Assembly (NCBI RefSeq): GCF_002077135.1
Contig: NZ_LDOS01000002.1
Location: 806,001 to 870,000 of the forward strand
Direction of reading: 5' to 3'
Origin: Metallibacterium scheffleri
GTDB taxonomy: Bacteria; Pseudomonadota; Gammaproteobacteria; Xanthomonadales; Rhodanobacteraceae
DNA: 64,000 nt
Part shown: positions 18,664-28,415 of the stretch, one piece after another
How the letters are laid out: each line of letters begins with the position of its first letter
How positions within the stretch are numbered: the stretch's first letter is position 1
Notes under the pieces: model-generated
The model's database searches: none
Told to the model about the DNA's origin: nothing
What the model saw: only the letters and a program-made list of their open reading frames with translations
Made by a program: the position numbers and the translations under genes

Positions 18664-20091
18664 ATGAAAAGGACGCTGCTCAAGTTCGCAGCCATCGCCC
18701 TGCTCGTGGCGACACCACTGGCCAGCATGGCCGCCACCGCCGGCCTGCCCGATTTCACCTCGATCGTGGAGAAATACGGCCCGACCGTGGTCAATGTCCG
18801 CGCCGACATCACCCAGCCCAGCCCGTTCATGCGCGGGCCCGGTGGCCAGCAACAGGCACAGGTACCGGATATTTTCCGCTTCTTCGGTTTCCCGGTGCCG
18901 CCGCAGCAGCAGATGCAGCCCGAGGAAGAAATCTCCATGGGCTCAGGTTTCATCATTTCTTCCGATGGTTACATCCTCACCAATGACCACGTCGTGGACG
19001 GGGCCAAGAAGATCAGCGTGACACTGGCTGATCACCGCGAATTCACCGCCAAATTGGTGGGCGCCGACGCCACGTTCGATATCGCCGTACTGAAGATCGA
19101 CGCGAAGAATCTGCCGGTGGTGAACATCGGCAACTCCAACGCCCTGAAACCGGGCCAGTGGGTGTTGGCGATCGGCTCACCGTTCGGTTTCGATCACACC
19201 GTGACTGCGGGCATCGTCAGTGCCGTGGGGCGCAGCCTGGGCCCCAGCGATCAGCGCTATACGCCCTTCATCCAGACCGATGTGCCGATCAATCGCGGCA
19301 ACTCGGGTGGTCCGCTGTTCAACATGGATGGCCAGGTGGTCGGCATCAATTCGCAGATTTTCTCCAACACCGGCGGCTTCATGGGCGTGTCGTTCGCCAT
19401 CCCCATCGACGTGGCCATGAATGCGGTGCAGCAGATCAAGACCAAGGGTTACGTCGAGCGCGGCATGATCGGCGTGTACCTGCAGCCCGTGTCGCCGAAT
19501 ACCGCCAAAGGCCTTGGCATGAGCCGCGTCGAGGGCGCGCTGGTGGCCAGTGTGATGCCCGGCAGTCCGGCGGCAAAGGCCGGCATCAAGCCGGGTGACG
19601 TGATTGTGGCCTACGACGGCAAGACCATCAACTCGGTGGATGACCTGTCGCCGATGGTCGGGCTGACGCCGCCTGGCAGCATCGCCAAGCTGACCGTCAT
19701 CCGCTTTGGCAAGACACTGAACTTCAACGTCAAGGTCGAACAGGCGCCGCGCGGCAAACATGCGCTGGCCAGCATGGAACAGGCAATTTCCGGAAATGGC
19801 CTTGGCCTGACCGTGCAGGATCTCAGCGCGGGTCAGCGCGAGCAGCTCGACTTGAAAGCGGGCGAAGGCGTGCAGGTCAGTACGGTCAGTGGTCCCTCGC
19901 GTGATGCCGGTCTGCAGCCGGGCGACGTGATCCTGATGGTGGGTCAGCAGCGGGTCGGTAGCGTGACCCAGTTCGAGAACGCGGTGCGTGCCTACAAGCC
20001 GGGCGAGGTCGCGATCCTGCTGGTGCGTCGCGGCCAGGTGAGCCAGTTCGTGGCTGTGCCGGTGCCCAAGCCCGGTGCCGGAAAGCAATAG
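18664..20091 (+). CDS. mucD: Periplasmic serine protease of the DegQ/DegP (MucD) family
   Basis: 475 residues. Signal peptide ending near SMAA. Trypsin-like domain with catalytic triad His109 (TNDHVV), Asp139 (TFDIAVLK) and Ser214 (GNSGGP), a Gln/Pro-rich LA loop (about 60-90), then two PDZ domains (about 260-370 and 385-470; GMIGVYLQ and GDVILMVG). It degrades or refolds damaged envelope proteins. Placement directly before lepA is the arrangement seen after rpoE-rseA in related genomes, though the sigma-E genes are not adjacent here. Confidence 0.93.
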   Translation: MKRTLLKFAAIALLVATPLASMAATAGLPDFTSIVEKYGPTVVNVRADITQPSPFMRGPGGQQQAQVPDIFRFFGFPVPPQQQMQPEEEISMGSGFIISSDGYILTNDHVVDGAKKISVTLADHREFTAKLVGADATFDIAVLKIDAKNLPVVNIGNSNALKPGQWVLAIGSPFGFDHTVTAGIVSAVGRSLGPSDQRYTPFIQTDVPINRGNSGGPLFNMDGQVVGINSQIFSNTGGFMGVSFAIPIDVAMNAVQQIKTKGYVERGMIGVYLQPVSPNTAKGLGMSRVEGALVASVMPGSPAAKAGIKPGDVIVAYDGKTINSVDDLSPMVGLTPPGSIAKLTVIRFGKTLNFNVKVEQAPRGKHALASMEQAISGNGLGLTVQDLSAGQREQLDLKAGEGVQVSTVSGPSRDAGLQPGDVILMVGQQRVGSVTQFENAVRAYKPGEVAILLVRRGQVSQFVAVPVPKPGAGKQ

Positions 20092-20106
20092 CGCGCAGGC
20101 TGTCGT

Positions 20107-20140
20107 CGCCAAGCTGCAGGATTAATCCCGCAGCTTGGCG
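20107..20140 (+). terminator. Hairpin between mucD and lepA
   Basis: Perfect 11-bp stem cgccaagctgc / gcagcttggcg with a 12-base AT-rich loop, 15 bp after the mucD stop. No U-tract follows, so it may be a factor-dependent terminator, an RNA-stabilising hairpin or an operator rather than an intrinsic terminator. Confidence 0.55.
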
Positions 20141-20283
20141 TGCCGACCCCGGTCACGCCAGCCTTCTGCCATAATCCATGTGCGCCGCCCGCGGGCGGCG
20201 TTTCGATTTACCGAACAGCGCCGCCGTCGTGCGGCGCGCGGCTGCGTGCGGTGCGCCCATGCCGTCCACACACCGTGCAGGCC

Positions 20284-22077
20284 ATGGATCACATCCGCAA
20301 CTTCTCCATCATCGCCCATATCGACCACGGCAAGTCCACGCTGGCCGATCGCATCATCCAGCTCTGCGGTGGCTTGCAGGCGCGCGAGATGGAAGCCCAG
20401 GTGCTCGATTCCAATCCGATCGAGCGCGAACGCGGCATCACCATCAAGGCGCAGTCGGTCTCGCTGCCGTACACGGCGCGCGATGGCCGCACCTACATGC
20501 TCAATTTCATCGACACCCCCGGCCATGTCGACTTCAGCTACGAGGTCAGCCGCTCGCTGGCCGCCTGCGAGGGCGCGCTGCTGGTGGTCGACGCCGCCCA
20601 GGGCGTCGAGGCGCAGTCAGTAGCCAACTGCTACACCGCCGTCGAGCAGGGCCTGACCGTGGTGCCGGTGCTGAACAAGATCGACCTGCCCACCGCCGAT
20701 ATCGAGCGCGTCAAGGCCGAGATCGAGGCGGTGATCGGCATCGATGCCGAGGACGCGATCGCGATCAGCGCCAAGACCGGGCTCAACGTGATCGAGGTGC
20801 TGGAGGCCATCGTCGCGCGCATCCCGCCGCCGCGCCCGCGCGGCACCGATCGGCTGCAGGCGCTGATCATCGATTCGTGGTTCGACAACTACATGGGCGT
20901 GGTTTCACTGGTGCGCGTGATGCAGGGCGAGATCAAGCCGCGCGACAGGATTCTGGTGATGTCCACCGGGCGTACCCACGACGTCGAGTCGGTCGGTGTG
21001 TTCACGCCCAAGCGCAAGGTTCAGGCGCGGCTGGGGCCGGGCGAGGTGGGCTGGGTCACGGCCAGCATCAAGGACGTGCATGGCGCGCCGGTGGGCGACA
21101 CGCTGACCCAGTCCGCCAGTCCGGCGGCGCAGGCGCTGCCGGGTTTCCAGCAGATGCAGCCGCGCGTGTTCGCCGGTCTGTTTCCGACCGAGGCGGATGA
21201 TTACAACGCGCTGCGCGAAGCGCTGGACAAGCTCAAGCTCAACGACGCGGCGATGTTTTTCGAGCCGGAATCATCCGAGGCCATGGGCTTCGGCTTCCGC
21301 TGCGGATTTCTCGGCCTGCTGCACATGGAAATCGTGCAGGAGCGCCTGGAGCGCGAGTACGACCTCGATCTGATCAGCACCGCGCCCACCGTGGTGTACG
21401 AGGTGGGGCTGAAGGACGGCGGCGTGCTCAAGCTGGACAATCCGGCCAAGCTGCCGACGCTGACGCAGATCGAGGAGATCCGCGAGCCGATCATTCTCGC
21501 CACCATCCTCACGCCGCCCGATTACGTCGGCAACGTGATCACCCTGTGCGAGGAAAAGCGCGGCGTGCAGCGCTCCATCCAGTATCTCGCCACGCAGGTG
21601 CAGATCAGCTACGAGTTGCCGCTGGCCGAGGCGGTGCTGGATTTCTTCGATCGCCTGAAGTCGGTGTCGCGCGGCTATGCCTCGATGGACTACCACTTCG
21701 AGCGCTTCCAGGCCGGCCCGTTCGTGCGCGTCGATGTGTTGATCAACGGCGATCGCGTCGATGCGCTGAGCATGATCTCGCACCGCAGCCATGCCGACCG
21801 GCGCGGACGGGAACTCGTGGAGCGGATGAAGGATCTGATCCCGCGGCAGATGTTCGATGTCGCCATCCAGGCGGCGATCGGGGCGCAGGTGATCGCGCGC
21901 GCCACGGTCAAGGCCATGCGCAAGAATGTGCTGGCCAAGTGCTACGGTGGCGATATCTCGCGCAAGAAAAAACTGCTGGAGAAGCAGAAGGAAGGCAAGA
22001 AGCGCATGAAGCAGGTGGGCCGCGTGGAAATCCCGCAGGAAGCGTTTCTGGCCGTGCTGAAGGTCGACAACAAGTAA
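20284..22077 (+). CDS. lepA: Elongation factor 4 (LepA)
   Basis: 597 residues, the usual length. The GTPase domain has [13 protein letters not shown] (G1), RGITIKAQ (G2), DTPGHVDF (G3) and NKIDLP (G4). Domain II, the V-like domain with [23 protein letters not shown], and the LepA-specific C-terminal domain follow, ending in the basic tail [20 protein letters not shown]. It binds the ribosome, back-translocates it and aids 30S biogenesis. The ATG at 20284 gives [18 protein letters not shown], the canonical start. The lepB gene follows after 31 bp. Confidence 0.97.
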   Translation: MDHIRNFSIIAHIDHGKSTLADRIIQLCGGLQAREMEAQVLDSNPIERERGITIKAQSVSLPYTARDGRTYMLNFIDTPGHVDFSYEVSRSLAACEGALLVVDAAQGVEAQSVANCYTAVEQGLTVVPVLNKIDLPTADIERVKAEIEAVIGIDAEDAIAISAKTGLNVIEVLEAIVARIPPPRPRGTDRLQALIIDSWFDNYMGVVSLVRVMQGEIKPRDRILVMSTGRTHDVESVGVFTPKRKVQARLGPGEVGWVTASIKDVHGAPVGDTLTQSASPAAQALPGFQQMQPRVFAGLFPTEADDYNALREALDKLKLNDAAMFFEPESSEAMGFGFRCGFLGLLHMEIVQERLEREYDLDLISTAPTVVYEVGLKDGGVLKLDNPAKLPTLTQIEEIREPIILATILTPPDYVGNVITLCEEKRGVQRSIQYLATQVQISYELPLAEAVLDFFDRLKSVSRGYASMDYHFERFQAGPFVRVDVLINGDRVDALSMISHRSHADRRGRELVERMKDLIPRQMFDVAIQAAIGAQVIARATVKAMRKNVLAKCYGGDISRKKKLLEKQKEGKKRMKQVGRVEIPQEAFLAVLKVDNK

Positions 22078-22108
22078 ACGTGCAACAAATATATTTCAAG
22101 GACATGCG

Positions 22109-22948
22109 ATGCAATATTTCTCGCTGATTCTATTGCTGCTGACCGTGCTGAGCGGCCTGGTCTGGCTGTTCGATGTGGTGTTTCTGCGCAAGCGCCGCAT
22201 GGCGCGCGCGGGTGTCGGGGGTCTGCCGGCGCGCGAGCCGTGGACGGTGGATTATTCGCGCTCGCTGTTTCCGGTGCTGGCGGCGGTGCTGCTGTTCCGC
22301 TCGTTCATCGCCGAGCCGTTCCGCATCCCCTCCGGCTCGATGATGCCCACGCTCAAGGTGGGCGATTTCATCCTGGTCAACAAGTTTGCCTATGGCCTGC
22401 GTCTGCCGGTGTTCCACACCAGGATCCTGTCCACTGGCGAGCCGCAGCGCGGCGATGTGGTGGTGTTTCGCTACCCGCTGAAGCCGAGCGAGGATTACAT
22501 CAAGCGCGTGATCGGGCTGCCCGGCGACACCATCCGCATTCGCGGCGAGCAGATTTACATCAACGGCAAACTGGTGCCGACGCAACTGGTTGGTCCTTAT
22601 CAGGGTGGTTACGGCCGCGAGAGCCGCCTGCTGGAAGCCAATGGCGCCATGGTGTATCGCGAGCACCTGGGCGCGCACACCAACGAGATCGCGGAAATGC
22701 CGCAAATCGCGATGGGCGGCACCTATCAGTCGCCGACCTGCCATTTCGAGAACACCCACGATGGCACCTGCACGGTGCCGGCCCACAGCTACTTCGTCAT
22801 GGGTGACAATCGCGACAACAGCGAGGACAGCCGCTTCTGGGGCTTCGTGCCACAGCGCAACCTGGTTGGCAAGGCGTTCATGATCTGGTTCAGTTGGCGC
22901 GGGCCGCACGGTATCGATTTCAAACGCATCGGCACGATGATTCATTAG
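22109..22948 (+). CDS. lepB: Signal peptidase I
   Basis: 279 residues. Two N-terminal membrane segments (about 3-25 and 50-68), then the catalytic Ser77 in PSGSMMPTL and Lys132 in DYIKRVIGLPGD, with the box E motif GDNRDNSEDSRFWG. It cleaves signal peptides from Sec and Tat substrates at the outer face of the inner membrane. It belongs to the lepA-lepB-DUF4845-rnc-era-recO operon. Confidence 0.97.
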   Translation: MQYFSLILLLLTVLSGLVWLFDVVFLRKRRMARAGVGGLPAREPWTVDYSRSLFPVLAAVLLFRSFIAEPFRIPSGSMMPTLKVGDFILVNKFAYGLRLPVFHTRILSTGEPQRGDVVVFRYPLKPSEDYIKRVIGLPGDTIRIRGEQIYINGKLVPTQLVGPYQGGYGRESRLLEANGAMVYREHLGAHTNEIAEMPQIAMGGTYQSPTCHFENTHDGTCTVPAHSYFVMGDNRDNSEDSRFWGFVPQRNLVGKAFMIWFSWRGPHGIDFKRIGTMIH

Positions 22949-22972
22949 GCGCTTTGGCGCACGGGAGGGGCA

Positions 22973-23356
22973 ATGAAAACGCAGCAGCACGGCATGACCC
23001 TGATCGGGTTTGTGTTCATCCTGATCATCGCCGGGTTCTTCGCCTACATGGCGATGAAGCTGGTGCCGGCCTACGCCGAGTACATGGGCGTGGTCAAAAC
23101 CGTCAAGGAAACCGCGGACAAGCCTGGCGAGATGGGCAAACCGCTGGCGCAGATTCGCAATGACATGTCGTTCACCGGCAGCTTCCAGTACGTGGACAAC
23201 AGCACGCTGAGCGACGCCAGGCTGAGCATCGTCACTGGCGGCCCCACGCCCATGTTGACCATGAGCTACAACAAGGTCATCCCGTTTCTTTACAACATCA
23301 GCTTCCTGTTGCATTTCAAGACCTCGGCGCCGATGAACACGCAAGCTGCGGGCTGA
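22973..23356 (+). CDS. DUF4845 membrane protein
   Basis: 127 residues. The N-terminus resembles a prepilin start (QQHGMTLIGFVFILIIAGFFAYMAMKLVPAYAEY), but no G-F-x-x-x-E signature is complete; one membrane helix at about 8-30, then a small soluble domain. DUF4845 proteins sit between lepB and rnc throughout gammaproteobacteria and have no assigned function. The next gene starts 4 bp after its stop. Confidence 0.88.
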   Translation: MKTQQHGMTLIGFVFILIIAGFFAYMAMKLVPAYAEYMGVVKTVKETADKPGEMGKPLAQIRNDMSFTGSFQYVDNSTLSDARLSIVTGGPTPMLTMSYNKVIPFLYNISFLLHFKTSAPMNTQAAG

Positions 23357-23360
23357 GTTC

Positions 23361-24014
23361 GTGCATCTGCCGCATGAATTCCACGACGCTGCGCTGGCCG
23401 AATTGGCGCTGACCCATCGCAGTGCGGGACGGCACAACAACGAGCGCCTGGAATTCCTCGGCGATGCCTTGCTCAACGCCTTCGTCGCCGAGTTGCTGTT
23501 CGAACAACGGCCGCGCGCCGACGAGGGCGAGCTGACGCGGCAGCGCGCCGCCCTGGTCAACGGCCAGGCCCTGGCGCAACTGGCGCGCGAACTGGACATC
23601 GGCGCGCGCCTGCATCTGGGGCCGGGCGAGATGAAAAGCGGCGGTCAGCGTCGCGATTCGATTCTCGCCGACGCCTTCGAGGCGCTGCTCGCGGCGGTGT
23701 ATCTGGATGCCGGTCTGGATACATGCCGCGCGCTGGTGCGCACCCTGTTCGAACCGCGTATCGCGCTGCTGGAAAAATCCGCCAAGGACGCCAAGACGCG
23801 CTTGCAGGAATGGCTGCAGCAGCGCGCGCTGGGCTTGCCGCAGTACGAACTGGTGCATAGCAGCGGCAGCGATCACGCGCCGCATTTCGAGGTCGATTGC
23901 GTGCTTGCGCTGCCCGAGCCGCAGCATTTCAATGGCAGCGGCAGCAGTCGCCGCGCCGCCGAGCAGGAGGCCGCCGCGCATGCGCTGGCCGCCGTGCGGG
24001 AGCGCCGCGCATGA
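23361..24014 (+). CDS. rnc: Ribonuclease III
   Basis: 217 residues with a GTG start. Catalytic motif NNERLEFLGDALLNAF (about 26-41), DSILADAFEALLAAVYLD with the distal Asp and Glu metal ligands, then a double-stranded RNA-binding domain (about 150-217; DAKTRLQEWLQQRALGLPQY, RRAAEQEAAAHAL). It cuts rRNA precursors and structured mRNAs. Its stop overlaps the era start (ATGA). Confidence 0.96.
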   Translation: MHLPHEFHDAALAELALTHRSAGRHNNERLEFLGDALLNAFVAELLFEQRPRADEGELTRQRAALVNGQALAQLARELDIGARLHLGPGEMKSGGQRRDSILADAFEALLAAVYLDAGLDTCRALVRTLFEPRIALLEKSAKDAKTRLQEWLQQRALGLPQYELVHSSGSDHAPHFEVDCVLALPEPQHFNGSGSSRRAAEQEAAAHALAAVRERRA

Positions 24015-24913
24015 ATGCGCCTGGCCTTGGCCATTGCGGGCGTGTGGCGCTGGTCGGGCGGCCGAATGTCGGCAAGTCGACCCTGCTCAACGCGCTGCTG
24101 GGCACGCATCTGAGCATCGTCAGTCCGAAACCGCAGACTACGCGCCACCGCATTCTCGGCGTGTCCACGCTGGTCGGTGGGCAAATCGCATTCGTGGACA
24201 CGCCGGGCCTGCATCGCGGCGCGCGGCGTGCGCTCAACCGCAGCCTCAATCGCGCCGTGCACGCCGCGCTCGGCGAGGTCGACCTGATCGCGCACGTGAT
24301 CGAAGCCGGTCGCTGGAGCGACGAAGATGCTGCCGTGTACAAGGCGATCGCCGCCGAGCGCCTGCCGCGCGTGCTGGTGATCAACAAGATCGACCGCCAG
24401 CGCGACAAATCCGCATTGCTGCCGTTCGTGGCCAGACTGAGCGAGGAGCACAGCTACGCTGCGGTGCTGTATGCCTCGGCGCTGCGTGGTCAAGGTCTGG
24501 ACGAGCTGCGCGCGCAGCTATTGCAGCGCCTGCCCGAGGGCGCGCCGCAGTTCGACGTCGATGACATCACCGATCGCAGCGAGCGCTTTCTGGCCGCAGA
24601 GATGGTGCGCGAGCAATTGATGCTGCGCCTGGGCGATGAGCTGCCTTACTCCACCACGGTGGAGATCGAGCAATTCAGCGAACGCGCGGATGGCCTGGCC
24701 GAGGTGCACGCGGTGATCTGGGTCGAGCGCGAGGGCCAGCGCCCGATCGTCATCGGCGACGGCGGCACGATGCTCAAACAGGTTGGTAGCGGCGCGCGTC
24801 GTGCCATGGAGCGGTTATTCGGGCGCCGCGTGTTTCTGCAAACCTGGGTCAAGGTGCGCGCCGGCTGGAGCGACAACGAGGCCGAGCTGAAGCGCTTCGG
24901 CTATACCGACTAG
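24011..24913 (+). CDS. era: GTPase Era
   Basis: 300 residues. GTPase motifs GRPNVGKST (about 16-24), PQTTRHRI (switch I), DTPGLH (G3) and NKIDRQ (G4), then a C-terminal KH domain with GDGGTMLKQVGSGARRAMERLFG that binds the 3' end of 16S rRNA. It acts in 30S maturation. Overlaps rnc by 4 bp and is followed by recO after 8 bp. Confidence 0.97.
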   Translation: MNAPGLGHCGRVALVGRPNVGKSTLLNALLGTHLSIVSPKPQTTRHRILGVSTLVGGQIAFVDTPGLHRGARRALNRSLNRAVHAALGEVDLIAHVIEAGRWSDEDAAVYKAIAAERLPRVLVINKIDRQRDKSALLPFVARLSEEHSYAAVLYASALRGQGLDELRAQLLQRLPEGAPQFDVDDITDRSERFLAAEMVREQLMLRLGDELPYSTTVEIEQFSERADGLAEVHAVIWVEREGQRPIVIGDGGTMLKQVGSGARRAMERLFGRRVFLQTWVKVRAGWSDNEAELKRFGYTD

Positions 24914-24921
24914 GCGCCGGC

Positions 24922-25650
24922 ATGCCTGCGCCGGTCAGCCTCGAGCCGGGCTATGTGCTGCACGCGCGGCCGTGGCGCGAGACCTCGCTGTTGCTCGAAT
25001 GCCTCACCGCCGAGCATGGCCGCATCGGCCTGATCGCGCGCGGCGTGCGCGGTGCGCATACGCCGACCGCGCGCGCCGATCTGCAGCCGCTGCGCAGGCT
25101 GCGTCTGAGCTACAGCCGGCAGGGCGAACTCGGACGCCTGCACGCGGCCGAGCTGATGGCGCTGCACGCACTCGGCGGCGAAGCCCTGCTGGCCGCGCTG
25201 TATGTCAACGAATTGTTGGTGCGCCTGCTGCCGCGCGAGGATGCGCATGCGCACCTGTTCGCGCAGTATCAGACGCTACTGGAGCAGCTCAGTGGCGCGC
25301 GCGCCAGCGCTTGGCTGTTGCGCCGCTTCGAGCGCGACTTGCTCGAAGCCATGGGGTATGCGCCGCTGCTCGACCGCGAAGCCGAAAGCGGCGCGCCCGT
25401 GCAGGCCGGGTTGCGCTATGCCTACGCGCCCGAGCGCGGCCCGCTGCGCTGGCAGCCACACCTGGGTGGCTCCGGGCTACGCGGTTCAGCGCTGCTGGCA
25501 CTGGCACATGATCAAGTGCCCGAGGCGCAGGATCTACCCGATCTGCGGCGCCTGCTGCGCGAGTTGATCAGCCTGCATCTGGGTGGCCGGGCACTGGCCT
25601 CGTGGTCGTTGGCCCCGCTGGCACGGCCGCGCCCGCACGCAGCAGACTGA
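24922..25650 (+). CDS. recO: DNA repair protein RecO
   Basis: 242 residues. OB-fold N-terminus (EPGYVLHARPWRETSLLLECLTAEHGRIGLIARGVRG), then a helical domain with the usual LNELLVRLLPR-like stretch (YVNELLVRLLPREDAHAHLF). It loads RecA onto SSB-coated DNA with RecR. There is no zinc ribbon, as in other gammaproteobacterial RecO. The last 83 bp overlap the 3' end of the convergent response-regulator gene. Confidence 0.92.
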   Translation: MPAPVSLEPGYVLHARPWRETSLLLECLTAEHGRIGLIARGVRGAHTPTARADLQPLRRLRLSYSRQGELGRLHAAELMALHALGGEALLAALYVNELLVRLLPREDAHAHLFAQYQTLLEQLSGARASAWLLRRFERDLLEAMGYAPLLDREAESGAPVQAGLRYAYAPERGPLRWQPHLGGSGLRGSALLALAHDQVPEAQDLPDLRRLLRELISLHLGGRALASWSLAPLARPRPHAAD

Positions 25651-26341
25651 GCCGCGTCGAGCCCAGCAGCGCGCGCAGGCGCGCCAGCGTGACCGCACGC
25701 GCGCGACCCTGATGCAGTTCGTCGTGCGCAGCGGCGGCGGCGTCCTGCAGTTGCAACGCGCCGCAGAATCCGCAGCTGGCGCGCAACCGGTGCAGGCGCT
25801 CGCACAGCCCGGGCGGATCGCGCGCCAGCAGGGCGTCGAACTGCGCCGAGAGTTGCGCCAGCTCCAGTACCAGCAGGCCGCGCAATGCCGCCAGTGTGGC
25901 CGCACTACCGGCGGCGGCTTGGCCGCGCGCCTCGTCGAGTTGCACCCCTGCGGCATGAGCATGCAGAGTTGCCGTGAGCAGGGCCAAGCTCAGCGGTTTG
26001 GGCAGGACATCGCTGAAACCTTGCGCCAGCAGATGCGCGTGCTGCGCAGCATCGAGTCCGGCACAGGTGGCGATGGCGACGGTTTCATGACTGGCCGAGG
26101 TGGCATCAAGGCGCACCTTGGCCAGCAACTCGCTGCCATTGCAGCGCGGCAGGTGCAGGTCGAGCAGCAGCAGATCGAAGCGCATGCTGCGCGCGGCTTG
26201 CAGCGCATCCGCGCCATCGGCGTGATGTTGCACGCTGCAGCCGAGCGCGCCCAGGGCATCGGCGAGAAACAGCGCCGAGACCGCATCGTCCTCCGCCAGC
26301 AAGACCTGCAAGCCCCGCGTTAGCGCGATATTCATATCCAT
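25568..26341 (-). CDS. Response-regulator receiver domain fused to a histidine-phosphotransfer (Hpt) domain
   Basis: 257 residues. Residues 10-130 form a receiver domain with the acidic pair DD (18-19), phospho-acceptor Asp61 in LLLLDLHLPRCNG and Lys115 in VLPKPLS. Residues about 150-240 are helical and carry HRLRASCGFCGA with His184, the pattern of an Hpt phosphorylation site. There is no DNA-binding domain. It would pass phosphate along a multistep relay; no kinase gene is nearby. Start is ATG 26341 or 26335. Its 3' end runs 83 bp into recO on the opposite strand, and its start is only 30 bp from the divergent ydbH-like gene. Confidence 0.85.
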   Translation of the reverse strand: MDMNIALTRGLQVLLAEDDAVSALFLADALGALGCSVQHHADGADALQAARSMRFDLLLLDLHLPRCNGSELLAKVRLDATSASHETVAIATCAGLDAAQHAHLLAQGFSDVLPKPLSLALLTATLHAHAAGVQLDEARGQAAAGSAATLAALRGLLVLELAQLSAQFDALLARDPPGLCERLHRLRASCGFCGALQLQDAAAAAHDELHQGRARAVTLARLRALLGSTRLSLLRAGAAVPAGPTTTRPVPGHPDAG

Positions 26342-26371
26342 CCCCCGACTGCACTGGCAGAATCACCGGCA

Positions 26372-28405
26372 ATGAGAGTGATTGCAAGCATTCCGCGCGC
26401 GTGTGGCCTGTTGCTGGTGCTGGCCGCGCTTCCTGTGCATGCCGCGATCACGTTGCACGCGCGCGTGCTCGCTGCGCCCGGCATCGCGGCGCACGACGTG
26501 CGTGTGGTGCTGGCGCCCGAGATGGCGCAGCCAGGCGTGTTCGCGCTGCACCTGTCGGCAGCTGCCGTGGCCGTGCCCGCGCTGGGCTGGAAGCAGGTTG
26601 GCATGGACGTGACCGGCACGCTGCAGCGCCGGGGCGACGGACGCTGGCACATGCAGGCGCCGCTGCGGTTGCGCGCCGCGCCGGGGCGCGCACTGCGCGA
26701 TGCGCAAATCGATGTCACGCTGGACCCGCTCAGCGATACCGCCGTGATCGTCATCGATCAGGGCGCCACGCGCATCGATGCGGCGCTGCCGATGGATGCG
26801 CCGTTGCACGTGCAATTGCAGCTGACTGCATTGCCGCTGAGTTGGCTGGGCGGCGCGCTGGGCGCGGCCATGCCGGGGGCCAGCGTCCGCAACGGCAGCG
26901 CCAGCGGCACGATCGCACTGGATGCCGATGCCGGCAGCCTGCGTGTTTCCGGGCGCCTGGGTGTGGAAGGACTGGCTGCGTTCGCGCAAGGCGGTAGCGT
27001 GGCGGCGCAAGGTTTCGGCCTGCGCGGCGATTTCAACCTGCAGCACGATGCGCATGCCACGCGGCTGGATTTCGACGGTGCGCTGCGCGGTGGCGAACTG
27101 CTGGCCGGCAGTTTTTACGCGCAGTTGCCGGCGCGCGATGCGCCGCTGGACGTGAATCTGACCCGTGATGCCGCGGGCACGCTGCGCATTTCGCGCTTCG
27201 ACTACCAGGATGGCAACGCCGTGGCATTGGACGCCAGCATGGCGCTGGGTGCCAAGGGGGAGCTCGACAGCCTGGTGGTCCGCCGCGCGAACATCGATCT
27301 GGCGCGCGCGATTCCGCGCTATGCCAGCACCTGGTTGCAAAGCCACGGCTTGCCAGGCTTCCAGGGCATGGGTCAGGCGCAAGTAACGCTTGACTGGCAG
27401 CGCGGCGTGCTCAACGCGCTGCAGCTGCAATTGCACCATGTCGACATGGCCGATACCAGCGGGCGTTTTGCCATCGCCGGCTTGAACGGTGCGCTGGATT
27501 GGCGCAGCGGCACCACGCTGGCACCCACCACGCTGGGCTGGCGCGCGGCCAGCATTTATCGTGTGCCGCTGGGAACGGTGCAGATGCGCCTGCGCGACGC
27601 CCAGGGACTGCTCACGCTGGTGGCGCCTGCGCAGATTCCGCTTCTGGGTGGCAACATGCTCGTGCAACATTTCAGCTTCGCGCCTGCCGGCACGCAGCGC
27701 ACGCGCCTGAGCACCGGCCTGGCGTTCACAGGTGTATCACTGGGCGAGTTGTCCGGCGCGCTGGGCTGGCCGGCGTTTCGCGGCACGCTGGGTGGCGCAA
27801 TCCCGGATTTGCGCTGGCAGGATGGCCGCGCCGTATTGCAGGGCGGGCTCAGCATGCAGGTGTTCGGCGGCTACGTCGCCGTAACGCGCATGAGCCTGGC
27901 GCATTTGTTCGGGGTGGCGCCGGAGCTGGGCGCCGATCTGAGCCTGCATGGCATCGAGCTGGCGCCGCTGACCAGCGTGTTCGATTTCGGCGAAATCACC
28001 GGCAAGCTCGATGGCAACGTGCAGGGGCTGCGTCTGGTGGCGTGGCATCCGGTGGCGTTCAAGGCCGAGCTGCACACCGCAGGCGGTGGGCGCATCAGTC
28101 AGCGCGCGGTGAAAAACCTGACTTCGGTCGGTGGTGGCGGTGGACTGGCCGGTGGCATCCAGGGCGCGGTGCTGAGCCTGTTCAGCACCTTCGGTTACAA
28201 GCACATCGGGCTGTCGTGCACGCTGGCCAACGACGTCTGCACCATGGGCGGCATCAAGCCCGCCAATGGTGGCGGCTACAGCATCGTCGAAGGTGATGGC
28301 CTGCCTTATATCCACATCATCGGTCATCAGACACAGGTAGACTGGTCCACGCTGTTGTCGCGGCTGCAAGCCGCCACCACCGGGCAGGGCCCGGTCATTC
28401 GCTGA
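26372..28405 (+). CDS. YdbH-like AsmA-related envelope protein (intermembrane lipid transport)
   Basis: 677 residues. N-terminal signal (about 1-24, ending PVHA), then long stretches of alternating hydrophobic beta-strands typical of the AsmA/YdbH/TamB superfamily. The C-terminus matches the DUF748/YdbH end: FDFGEITGKLDGNVQGLRLVAW, ISQRAVKNLTSVGGGGGLAGG and KHIGLSCTLANDVCTMGGI. E. coli YdbH works with YnbE as a bridge moving phospholipids to the outer membrane. The next gene encodes a DUF1318 (YdbL-like) lipoprotein 10 bp downstream, the expected partner, which strengthens the call. Confidence 0.83.
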   Translation: MRVIASIPRACGLLLVLAALPVHAAITLHARVLAAPGIAAHDVRVVLAPEMAQPGVFALHLSAAAVAVPALGWKQVGMDVTGTLQRRGDGRWHMQAPLRLRAAPGRALRDAQIDVTLDPLSDTAVIVIDQGATRIDAALPMDAPLHVQLQLTALPLSWLGGALGAAMPGASVRNGSASGTIALDADAGSLRVSGRLGVEGLAAFAQGGSVAAQGFGLRGDFNLQHDAHATRLDFDGALRGGELLAGSFYAQLPARDAPLDVNLTRDAAGTLRISRFDYQDGNAVALDASMALGAKGELDSLVVRRANIDLARAIPRYASTWLQSHGLPGFQGMGQAQVTLDWQRGVLNALQLQLHHVDMADTSGRFAIAGLNGALDWRSGTTLAPTTLGWRAASIYRVPLGTVQMRLRDAQGLLTLVAPAQIPLLGGNMLVQHFSFAPAGTQRTRLSTGLAFTGVSLGELSGALGWPAFRGTLGGAIPDLRWQDGRAVLQGGLSMQVFGGYVAVTRMSLAHLFGVAPELGADLSLHGIELAPLTSVFDFGEITGKLDGNVQGLRLVAWHPVAFKAELHTAGGGRISQRAVKNLTSVGGGGGLAGGIQGAVLSLFSTFGYKHIGLSCTLANDVCTMGGIKPANGGGYSIVEGDGLPYIHIIGHQTQVDWSTLLSRLQAATTGQGPVIR

Positions 28406-28415
28406 AGGAACCGCC

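Noticed and set aside
22973-23075. DUF4845 protein as a type IV pseudopilin
   Set aside because: The start GMTLIGFVFIL looks prepilin-like but lacks Glu5, and the gene sits in the lepB-rnc operon, where this uncharacterised family is always found.
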